Shown in pieces: positions 15,311-23,183 of a stretch of 27,324 nt of DNA. The notes under the pieces were generated by a model that saw nothing but the letters and a program-made list of their open reading frames with translations, searched no databases and had not been told where the DNA came from. The DNA comes from an uncultured Prevotella sp. GTDB taxonomy: Bacteria; Bacteroidota; Bacteroidia; Bacteroidales; Bacteroidaceae. The translations under genes were made by a program, and so were the position numbers. How positions within the stretch are numbered: position 1 is the first letter of the stretch; every line of letters begins with the position of its first letter. The stretch spans positions 1 to 27,324 of the forward strand of contig CALBLK010000019.1 of the NCBI GenBank assembly GCA_937895845.1. The letters run 5' to 3'.

Positions 15311-15985
15311 ATGAACATGGTGTTTACTGAGATATATTCGGCAACAGGCATGATGGAACTTATCCGGGAGATTGGATTTCTCCCGCTCCTTGACAGCGGC
15401 ATCGAAGGCTTCTCTGCCGAAGACATCGTTGCGGAGGACTGCCGCTACGTGGCATTCCCCGAAGGCGGCTGGGACTGGCCGCTGTGGAAATGGAAGGGCG
15501 AGATTGTGCGGGAGATGCCGTGCATGTACGGAAAGTTCTTCAACAAGAAAGCGGGATTCGTCAGCCTGGAATGGTGGCCGGACTTCTGCAACTACAGAAG
15601 GAGCAAAAGCCCGCGTCCCAACGGCGACTCGATAGAGGGAGCCATTCTCAGCACACTCCAATCCTCAGGCTCACTCATTACAAGGGAACTCAGGGCAGCC
15701 TGCGGCTTTACCGGCAAGGGAATGAGAAGCAAGTTCGACGGTTATCTCACACGGCTGGAGATGGCGACATACATCGTGACCGAAGACTTCATCTACCCTT
15801 GCGACAAGCACAACAGGGAATATGGCTGGGGCTGGTCGTTGCTGGACACGCCCGAAGAGTTCTGCGGAAGGGAATGCTGCCAATGCGGACGGGCCCCGGA
15901 AGAATCCTACCGCAGGATATTTGCACATCTAAAAAAGATTCTGCCAGGCGCCACAGACAGACAGATACAAAAACTGATTATCTAG
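15311..15985 (+). CDS. AlkZ-related protein
   Basis: 224 residues from the ATG at 15311 (Met-Asn-Met-Val); an alternative start is 15317. The protein matches what I know as the AlkZ-related family of Bacteroidota: FPEGGWDWPLWKWKG (49-63), GKFFNKKAGFVSLEWWPDFCNYRR, an ITRELRAACGFTGKGMRSKFDGYLTRLEM helix-rich central part (about 123-151), and VTEDFIYP-x-DKHNREYGWGWSLL. The central part resembles the winged-helix DNA-binding region of AlkZ glycosylases, which unhook interstrand crosslinks. The protein is shorter than true AlkZ (about 370-400 residues), so glycosylase activity is not assured. It ends 6 bp before the DUF4186 gene, so the two are probably co-expressed. Confidence 0.82.
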   Translation: MNMVFTEIYSATGMMELIREIGFLPLLDSGIEGFSAEDIVAEDCRYVAFPEGGWDWPLWKWKGEIVREMPCMYGKFFNKKAGFVSLEWWPDFCNYRRSKSPRPNGDSIEGAILSTLQSSGSLITRELRAACGFTGKGMRSKFDGYLTRLEMATYIVTEDFIYPCDKHNREYGWGWSLLDTPEEFCGRECCQCGRAPEESYRRIFAHLKKILPGATDRQIQKLII

Positions 15986-15991
15986 CTGCGA

Positions 15992-16432
15992 ATGAAACAC
16001 ACCCAGCTTTCGCTATTTCCCCAAGAGCAAGAAGAGGTGTCACTGCAAGGCCGTAAAAATGACAAAGAAAGTGATTACGACCTCACAGACCTGTTTGGAC
16101 GGCTGTCAAAGTCTGCCTTTCGGATGAAGTTTCATTTGTCACCGGAAGACAGGGACTATGTCAACGAGAAGGGACTTGAAACAATACGCAAGCACGCCCG
16201 CGACTTTGTGGCCAAACGGCTGGCACCCGCAGTGATTGCCAATGATGGCAAGCAGACTCCTATGCGTGGTCACCCCGTATTCCTGGCCCAGCACGCCACA
16301 GGCTGCTGTTGCCGCGGATGCCTTTACAAATGGCATCATATTCCCCCAGGCCGGGAGCTGACCGAAGCGGAGCAACGCTACATCGTTGCCGTGCTGATGG
16401 CATGGATTGGCAAGCAATTAGCCCGCCGCTGA
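15992..16432 (+). CDS. DUF4186 protein with clamp-binding-like N-terminal motif
   Basis: 146 residues. Residues 30-140 match DUF4186: LFGRLSKSAFRMKFHLS, KGLETIRKHARDFVAKRLAPA, NDGKQTPMRGHPVF-x-AQHAT and CCCRGC-x-x-KWHHIPPGRELT. The conserved H101, C105-C107, C110, H115 and H116 could form a zinc site. The extreme N-terminus contains QLSLF (residues 5-9), which fits the bacterial sliding-clamp-binding consensus QL(S/D)LF. DUF4186 has no known biochemical function. With an AlkZ-related gene 6 bp upstream, a role in DNA repair at the replication clamp is a reasonable hypothesis, not a demonstrated one. It is the last gene of the + strand set. Confidence 0.85.
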   Translation: MKHTQLSLFPQEQEEVSLQGRKNDKESDYDLTDLFGRLSKSAFRMKFHLSPEDRDYVNEKGLETIRKHARDFVAKRLAPAVIANDGKQTPMRGHPVFLAQHATGCCCRGCLYKWHHIPPGRELTEAEQRYIVAVLMAWIGKQLARR

Positions 16433-16555
16433 GCGGCGCGACAAGTCCACTCAGACCGCTCCGCTGCCGCGACATGGCCGGTTTCTGGCTTCAAAACGGC
16501 CCGAACGGCAACGCAAGAGTGGCCAGGGGCTGCCTTCGCAAACATGTACTCGCTG

Positions 16556-16623
16556 AACAGAATGAAGGCCGGACTTCCCTTCGGAAGTCCGGCCTTCATT
16601 CTGTTGTCCGCCTGTTTGCGGAC
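16556..16623. terminator. Perfect 23-bp hairpin plus a second small hairpin
   Basis: 16556-16578 pairs perfectly with 16583-16605 around the loop CTTC; the core contains GGCCGGACTTCC. A second hairpin, GTCCGC (16606-16611) with GCGGAC (16618-16623), follows at once. The pair lies between the convergent DUF4186 and GLUG-protein genes. It is a strong bidirectional terminator candidate, though it has no T-tract. Confidence 0.82.
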
Positions 16624-16636
16624 AGTTGCCAACCGG

Positions 16637-16839
16637 GTTAACCCTAATCGGTCATTAGACCGAAACAGGCAAAAAAGTGAGAAGTTTTCCCTCTTTCCGC
16701 CCCTTGTCACTGTTTCTTCCGGCATCTTGCTGCCGTAAGTGTTTCGCCATAGCCCGCTATGCCTTCAACACTTACGTGGCAAGCTGCACGAAACAAACAG
16801 CAACCCGGGGCGAAATCTAATGACCGATTTGGGATTAAC
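16637..16839. repeat. Fold-back repeat element with 23-24 bp inverted ends (MITE-like)
   Basis: GTTAACCCTAATCGGTCATT (16637-16656) extends to 16659 and matches the reverse complement of 16816-16839 with one inserted base and one substitution. Between them is a nested palindrome: CGTAAGTGTT (16734-16743) with AACACTTACG (16767-16776), outside CATAGC-CC-GCTATG (16748-16761). CTTGC at 16726-16730 and GCAAG at 16779-16783 lengthen the outer stem. The right arm shares CCGATTTGGGATTAA with 4032-4046 (14/15). No reading frame or obvious target duplication is seen. The right arm includes the stop codon of the GLUG-protein gene (16835-16837). This could be a MITE or a REP-like family. Confidence 0.65.
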
Positions 16840-19800
16840 GGCTTGAAGTGCTCACCTTCTCGGTCTTTGTCGAACCGTCTTTGTAGGTCTTCACAACAAC
16901 ATATACAGCCTTTTCGCCAGCCTTTGGAGCCTCTACCCTCATGCCAGAGGCAGTGAAGTACTCCTTCTTCACCACGCCGGCCTCAGTCTCGGCGGCCGAA
17001 ACAGCTGTAACCACATTTACCACCTTGCAGTCAACACGCAGTTCGCCAGTGCTTTCACCGGCAGTCAGGGTGAAGGTGAGCGTACCTGTAAATGGCTTGT
17101 TGAAGTGCACCCTGTTACCGTCTACCGTAACATTGGCATTGCCGGTTGTGATGGTCACGCCATCGGGGTGACCGATGTGGAAGTCTTTGGTGGCAACGCC
17201 GCCATCCAGATCGGCAGCGTCAAGCACGACAGAGACGGCAGCCACCTTGGCAGCGTCGTTGTCGCAGAATCCCTGCAACACGGGCATGGTGTAGTTGTCA
17301 TAGCTCTTCCAGCCTTCACCCATGTCACACTTGAGCAGGTCAGCAAGAGCTATCGCCGTTCCAGCCTTGTTAACGCCCTCCTTGGCAAGCTCGCTGACAT
17401 AGTATGTGTTCTTCACATAGTTGCAGTCGCTGTTCCACACCTTGGGGTTCCCTGTCATATTGACGCCTACTATCATGGCGCTGGTATCGGCGGGAGCCTC
17501 AACATTTCCCGTCAAATATGTGTGTTTCAATCGCGTCTCACTAACGGTTCCGTTGCGTTCACTGCCAGCCATTGAATAGCCAATGAGGCCACCTACGCGG
17601 GCCACACCCTTGACGGTGCCATAGCTGTACACATTCTTGTACAGTCCGCCACCGTGCCCGGCGATGCCGCCAATGCCATAGCAAGTCTTGGCGTCGGTAC
17701 CGGTGGTTGACACATTGCCAAGGTTGTAGCAGTTCGTGACAGAGGTGCCACCGGCAGCGTTGTAGCCAATGAGGCCACCGGCACGGTTGGCATTGGTCGT
17801 GATGTCACCCGTGTTCCAGCAGTTTGACATCACAGTGCTGTTCCCGGAAAGCGCGGCAACGATACCGCCAAGTCCGAAACCGCCTTCGATGTCACCCACA
17901 TTGTAGCAACTGTCAATGACGCTGTAATTGGTAGCATAGGCCACTATGCCGGCGCCCTGGTTGCCCGATGCGACAATGTCGCCCTCGTTGTGGCACCCGA
18001 TGAAACGCACGGGGCTGTCCTCTGAGAACGAGCCCTTGTAATAGGCAAAGAGACCCGCTGCATATACCGGCTTCTGCGAGAGGATGGTTCCGCTGTTCCA
18101 GCAGTTCTTGTAGGTGGAGCCAGCGGTATAGAGCGTGGCTATGCCTGCGGCATAGGTGCTCGTAGCCGTCTTCTCGATGGTCGACGAGATGTCGCCCGTG
18201 TTGTAGCAGCCCTCCATATAGAACTTGGAATAGCCCGACGAGCTAACGTCAACGATAAGTCCGGCGTTGTTGGTGGCCGAAGAGATGCTGGCTGTGTTGT
18301 AGCAGTCCTTCATGTAGTAAGGCTCCGAGTCCTTGGATGCAGTAGCCAGACCGATGAGGCCCGACAGCGTGCATACGGTCGAAGGGTTGGCCACCACAAT
18401 CTCGCCCGTGTTGTAACAGCCGATGAGCGTGTCGGGGTAGCAGGTTCCGATAAGTCCGGAGAGGTAGCACTTGGTAATCTTGGACGATGTGCCCGACCCG
18501 GTGTACGACACCTTGCCCTTGTTACCGCAGTTCACGTACTTCACGCCGGCGTTGCTGTAGCCCACCAGGCCGGCGGTATAGGCAGCGGCAGAGGTGACCT
18601 CGCCCTCGTTGACACAGCTGACAAGCAGGGCGCCTGTCTCTGCAATACCCACAAGGCCGCCCAGGTAGTTCTTGGTTCCACCGCTAACCTTGGCGCGGTT
18701 GGTCACATTCTCGAGTTTGCCTGCCAGGCTGCCTACCACGGCGCCGCTCTTGCTGTAAGCTGTGGTCAGCGAGCCGTCCACTGTCAGGTCGTGCACACAA
18801 GCGTTTCGTCCGAGTGCCTTGAACAGGATGGCCTCCTCATTGCCCTTGGCGGTATAGTTGGCTGTAACCGTCTTGCCGTTTCCGTCAAGTTCGCCGTCGA
18901 AGACGGTCACGCCGTCATACGAGAAAGGCTGGACCGAGAGGCCGAAGCTGATGTCCGACACCAGCTTGACCACCTTGCCAGTCATCGGCTCGCCACAGGT
19001 GGCCATATACGCGGCAAAGGCGTTCCACTCGTCACCGCTCTTAATCAGATATGGGTCGGCAGCTGTTCCCGAGCCTGCCAGCGGGATGGCCGGGCGGCTC
19101 TCCACAACAAACGGCTTGGCATAGCCGCCCTTGTATGTGGCAACAAGCGTATCCACGGCAAGCGTGGCCACCGTGGGGGGAACCACGAGTGTGCTGCCGT
19201 CAATCTTAAATACCGAGCCGTCCTTCAGCGACCACGTGCAGTCGGCATCGGTGCCAAGTGTCACGTCTCCTCTCAGGTCGGCTACGGTCTGGCCGGCAGC
19301 CACACCGATGACGATGCCGCGTGCCAGCTTGACAGAAGGCTCGTCGGCAAACCGCTTCAGCACGGGGTACTTGCCCGCCTCAAACGACCACAGGTCGGCA
19401 GAGAAGTTGGCCAGGGCCTTGCCGCCGGTGAGCACGCCGGTCTCCACAGCCTGCACACCCTCGAGCGTCTCGTTGCCGTTGGCCTTGTGCAGCGTAATCT
19501 GTCCGTCATAATAGTTGTCGCGGCATTCTCCCTTGGTACCTGCCTGGCCACCGATTGCGCCAACCTCAACCTTGTCTACCGACAGAGCGGTGCCATAGTT
19601 GATACAGTTGATCACGTCGTTGTGGTAGTCGTAGGTCTCGGCAGAAGCCTCGCCAAGCGAGCCTGAGATGCCGGCCACGCGGGCGTAGCCCGAAGTGGTG
19701 CCCGAGTTGACACAGTTAACCAGTCGCCCGCCGGTCTGTCCGCCGCAGATACCGCCCACGGAGTTCAGCTTGCTGGCCTTCTGGCCTGATATAAAGGTCG

Positions 19801-22800
19801 AGAGCACCTTGGCCTCTACGTTGCCGGCGTTCTCGCTGCTCTCAATCAGTCCGTAGTTTGACCCGGCTATGCCGCCCACATTCATATAGCCTGTGACAAT
19901 GTTGCCGGCGTTGAAGCAGTCGCGGATGACAGCGCCCTTGAGATTCTGTCCGGCGATGCCGCCAATCCAACAGCTGTAGCCCCTCACGTCGGCATAGTTC
20001 CTGCAGTTCTCCACGGTGCCATAGTTATAGCCCACCACGGCACCCGACGTGGCCCACAAGTCTGTGAGGTCGCAGTCGGCGGCGATGTTCAGGTTCTTGA
20101 CGCTGCCGTTGGGGCCGAGGCGGCCTACGAAGCCCTTGTAGGCAATGCATGAGCCTGTCAGCGGGGTGCCCATCGCGGTAGCCGTCGGGGCGGTTTTCCA
20201 GACCATGGCGTTCTTGATGACCATGTTGTGGATGGTGTGTCCGTCGCCGTCAATGTGTCCGGCAAACTGCACATGGGCGTCCGACGAGCCTGTGATGATG
20301 CTGGCGCATATCCCCAGGAACTCCTCGTCCCTCTGCAAGTCAATGTCGCCCGCCAGCTTGAAGTATGTGTCGGGGAAGAGCTGCTGCTTGACGGTGGTAA
20401 CCCTTGAGAGGGTCACCAGGTCGTCCTTGGTTTTCAGCAAGTAGGGCTTTTCGGCCGTTCCCTCGCCATCGAAAGGTATCGGAGACATCATCAGGGTCAG
20501 CACGCGGGCGCCCACGCCCTGGCTGACGAAGCAGATGGTGTCGGTACCGAACTCTTCTTTGAGCTTCAGGGTGCTGCCGCTGATGGCAGAGTAAGTGCCG
20601 GCATCGGACAGCTTGCCCCCAACAAGATATTTCACGGAAGTGTTGCCCAGCAGGGTAAACTTGGCGTCGCGCGCCACCTTGTCAATCGAGCTTCCCTCAG
20701 GCAGGTTGATTGCGCTGGCGCTGAACTTGGCGGCCTCGGTGCCGTCCATCCCCTTCAGACGGGGATAGGCGCCCTCGGTAAATGTCCACACTGAAGCGTC
20801 AAAGCCCTTGACACCGGCAGCAGCGGTCAGCTCTGACGTGGTTGCGCCGTATGCGGTAGAGCCGAAGTTGGTGATTTGCCTGTCAAAATAAATGTTCTCG
20901 AGCGTTGGGCTGGCGCCGTCCATCACGGTGCCCAGTATCTCCCGGCGCTCGGTCTCGGGCTTGTACTGGTAGGTTTCTGCCTGCACGTTGCCAGCTGCAT
21001 AGCTGCTCTTCACGGCACTCTCGCAGGCCGCGCCCGCCGCGTTTTTCCAGTTGCGCACATAACCGGTAATACCGCCGGCATAGCGTGAAGCTGCGCTTAT
21101 AAGCTCTACATTGCTGTAACTGTCGGTCACGCTGCCGTAGAGGTTGCCCACCACGCCGCCAACGGCAGCCTGGTTGCCATAGCCATAGACTGAGCCTGTG
21201 GCGTAGCACTTGTCGATGGAGCCTTGGTAGCAGACGCCGGCCACGCCGCCAAGACTAAGGTTTGAGGTGTAGCGGCCGTCAAGGGTGCCTGAGAAGTAGC
21301 ACTTCTCGGCTTTGCCCATATACAGCGACCCGACCACGCCGCCCGACGGATAAGTGTCGGTAACGCCGCCAGCCTTGATGCTTACATTCACGGCATGGCA
21401 GTTGCTGATGGTTCCGTTAATCTGTCCGGCCACACCGCCGGCATATCCGAATGCACCTGTGATGTTAGAGGTGGTCACGCTGCAGCCGGTCATATTGCGC
21501 GCAATGGCAGCGATACCGGCGGCGCCGGTCTGGCCGGTGTTGCTTACCGCCGAGTTGGTCACGCTGCAGTTCTGAATGTCGCCCAGCGCCCATGCCACTA
21601 CAACGCCCGCGTAGTAGTTGGCGGCCTTGACATCGGCCTTGTCAAACTTCACGTTCTTGATCACGCTCACTGTGTCTGTCTTGCCAAAGAGGCCGGCATA
21701 GCCATTGTCACCGGTGTTCACGGTCAGGCCGGTGATGGTGTGCCCGTTTCCGTCGAACGTTCCGGCAAACTGGTGCGCCCAGTCAGCGCCGACAGGCTCG
21801 AAGCGGTAGCCCGACATATCGATGTCGTTCTCCATGCGGAAGTACTTGTTCAGGAACGGGCGGGCATACTTGGTCTGTGTCGTGCCGTAAGTTGGCTCCT
21901 CGCCGTTCACCTTGTCAGCGAGCAGCACCAGGTCGTCAAGCGTCTTCACCTTGTAGGGGTCAGCCTCGGTGCCCTCGCCCTCAAAGTCGGTTACCGAGAG
22001 CTGCGGGTAAGTGATGTCGAAAGTCGTCTCTATCTTGCCGTCAATCATGGCGCCAAGGTAGTATTTGGATGTAAGCAGTGTCCAGCCGCCCCAGGTTATG
22101 TGGCGCTTGTCGGTTGCCTTGTCGCAGCTAATCACGGGAGCGTAGGAGGTCAGTCCGCTATAGTCGTCCTTGAACGTGGCCGACACTGTTGACCAGTCGC
22201 CATTGGTGGCGTCCTTGCGCGCAACCTGCTGGGCTATTGTTCCGGAGAGGTCGCGCTGCAGCTCTATCTCGACGGTCTGACCGTAGTTGGCAAAGTTGCG
22301 GACAGAGAGCACGTTGGCAGACTGCTGCTCGGCATACACGCCGAACGAGACGTTCTGCAGCTCCGCCTTCTTGGAGTTCCACACCGTATAGGACATCGTG
22401 GCATTGGCCCTCACAATCTCGGTGCTGTACATTGCGCAGAAGAACTTGTCTGCATTGGCGCCGCTCTTGATGAAGAAGCCCCACCAGGAGTCGAGCGTTA
22501 TCGTTCCGTCATCGTTGATTTTTCCTGTAATCTGCGATGCGCGGTCAGGCTTGCCGCTCGAGGTACACACGGCCAGGTCGTAATCGCCATAGTTGCTGTC
22601 CCTGCCAACCACCTGGTTAGGGATGGTTATGGTCTTGGCCTGTGTGTCAACCTTCGCACTTACCACGACACCGGCCTCGTAGAAGTTGGTGATGGTGACG
22701 GAGTCGGCGCAGCCGGCCTTCGGGGCGACAGTTACAGCGTGGCCGCCATCGTTGCCCGATGTGGTAAGTGTCTTGTAGGTCATCACACACTCGGTCGCCT

Positions 22801-23068
22801 TGGTAAAGTCTATCGCTGCCGCAGCAGCGGCTCCTTTACCATTGGCCACCTGTCTTTTCGACGGCAGCGGAGCAGGCTCCACCTTCAATTTCGCGCCCGG
22901 CGCACACACCCGGCGCACAGTCTCGCCCGGCAGCAGCCGCTGCGTGACCTGGCGCACCGGTTGCGCCGGGTTCTGCGCCGAATTGAAAATCTTGGCATCG
23001 TCGGCCACTACCGACACCGGAAGCCACAGCAGGAGCAGCGTTCCGAGCACAGACAAAAATTTTCTCAT
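16835..23068 (-). CDS. Giant GLUG-repeat surface protein with T9SS-like C-terminus
   Basis: 2077-residue secreted protein, a likely adhesin or surface structural protein. A signal peptide (about 1-22) is followed by a unique N-terminal region (23-360) with an Ala run near 79-85. Three modules then start with a G-x-GT-x-x-x-PY motif at about residues 362, 864 and 1328. Each is rich in GLUG-type repeats (GGVVG, GGIAG, GLIGY, GLFG between NCYNTG or SYAAG segments), forming beta-solenoids, and is followed by an Ig-like spacer. The third is longest, with at least twelve GLUG-like turns. The final ~55 residues (KEYFTASGMRVEAPKAGEKAVY...TKTEKV) resemble a type IX secretion sorting tail. The gene lies 115 bp after an M6 protease gene on the same strand, so the two may be co-transcribed; no clear own promoter is seen. 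Confidence 0.88.
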   Translation of the reverse strand: MRKFLSVLGTLLLLWLPVSVVADDAKIFNSAQNPAQPVRQVTQRLLPGETVRRVCAPGAKLKVEPAPLPSKRQVANGKGAAAAAAIDFTKATECVMTYKTLTTSGNDGGHAVTVAPKAGCADSVTITNFYEAGVVVSAKVDTQAKTITIPNQVVGRDSNYGDYDLAVCTSSGKPDRASQITGKINDDGTITLDSWWGFFIKSGANADKFFCAMYSTEIVRANATMSYTVWNSKKAELQNVSFGVYAEQQSANVLSVRNFANYGQTVEIELQRDLSGTIAQQVARKDATNGDWSTVSATFKDDYSGLTSYAPVISCDKATDKRHITWGGWTLLTSKYYLGAMIDGKIETTFDITYPQLSVTDFEGEGTEADPYKVKTLDDLVLLADKVNGEEPTYGTTQTKYARPFLNKYFRMENDIDMSGYRFEPVGADWAHQFAGTFDGNGHTITGLTVNTGDNGYAGLFGKTDTVSVIKNVKFDKADVKAANYYAGVVVAWALGDIQNCSVTNSAVSNTGQTGAAGIAAIARNMTGCSVTTSNITGAFGYAGGVAGQINGTISNCHAVNVSIKAGGVTDTYPSGGVVGSLYMGKAEKCYFSGTLDGRYTSNLSLGGVAGVCYQGSIDKCYATGSVYGYGNQAAVGGVVGNLYGSVTDSYSNVELISAASRYAGGITGYVRNWKNAAGAACESAVKSSYAAGNVQAETYQYKPETERREILGTVMDGASPTLENIYFDRQITNFGSTAYGATTSELTAAAGVKGFDASVWTFTEGAYPRLKGMDGTEAAKFSASAINLPEGSSIDKVARDAKFTLLGNTSVKYLVGGKLSDAGTYSAISGSTLKLKEEFGTDTICFVSQGVGARVLTLMMSPIPFDGEGTAEKPYLLKTKDDLVTLSRVTTVKQQLFPDTYFKLAGDIDLQRDEEFLGICASIITGSSDAHVQFAGHIDGDGHTIHNMVIKNAMVWKTAPTATAMGTPLTGSCIAYKGFVGRLGPNGSVKNLNIAADCDLTDLWATSGAVVGYNYGTVENCRNYADVRGYSCWIGGIAGQNLKGAVIRDCFNAGNIVTGYMNVGGIAGSNYGLIESSENAGNVEAKVLSTFISGQKASKLNSVGGICGGQTGGRLVNCVNSGTTSGYARVAGISGSLGEASAETYDYHNDVINCINYGTALSVDKVEVGAIGGQAGTKGECRDNYYDGQITLHKANGNETLEGVQAVETGVLTGGKALANFSADLWSFEAGKYPVLKRFADEPSVKLARGIVIGVAAGQTVADLRGDVTLGTDADCTWSLKDGSVFKIDGSTLVVPPTVATLAVDTLVATYKGGYAKPFVVESRPAIPLAGSGTAADPYLIKSGDEWNAFAAYMATCGEPMTGKVVKLVSDISFGLSVQPFSYDGVTVFDGELDGNGKTVTANYTAKGNEEAILFKALGRNACVHDLTVDGSLTTAYSKSGAVVGSLAGKLENVTNRAKVSGGTKNYLGGLVGIAETGALLVSCVNEGEVTSAAAYTAGLVGYSNAGVKYVNCGNKGKVSYTGSGTSSKITKCYLSGLIGTCYPDTLIGCYNTGEIVVANPSTVCTLSGLIGLATASKDSEPYYMKDCYNTASISSATNNAGLIVDVSSSGYSKFYMEGCYNTGDISSTIEKTATSTYAAGIATLYTAGSTYKNCWNSGTILSQKPVYAAGLFAYYKGSFSEDSPVRFIGCHNEGDIVASGNQGAGIVAYATNYSVIDSCYNVGDIEGGFGLGGIVAALSGNSTVMSNCWNTGDITTNANRAGGLIGYNAAGGTSVTNCYNLGNVSTTGTDAKTCYGIGGIAGHGGGLYKNVYSYGTVKGVARVGGLIGYSMAGSERNGTVSETRLKHTYLTGNVEAPADTSAMIVGVNMTGNPKVWNSDCNYVKNTYYVSELAKEGVNKAGTAIALADLLKCDMGEGWKSYDNYTMPVLQGFCDNDAAKVAAVSVVLDAADLDGGVATKDFHIGHPDGVTITTGNANVTVDGNRVHFNKPFTGTLTFTLTAGESTGELRVDCKVVNVVTAVSAAETEAGVVKKEYFTASGMRVEAPKAGEKAVYVVVKTYKDGSTKTEKVSTSSR

Positions 23069-23183
23069 TTTAACACATGATACCAGGGGACTGTTTTAAC
23101 ACACTGTCATGGCCGGCGGTTGGCGCCTGTATGGTCCCCTATTACACACGGGAGCCTTCCGCACCGACCGTTCCGAAATTTAT

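Noticed and set aside
18791..19666. 291-codon + strand frame inside the GLUG-protein gene
   Set aside because: Repeat-rich coding sequence often leaves the opposite strand open; the translation has no signal or domain.
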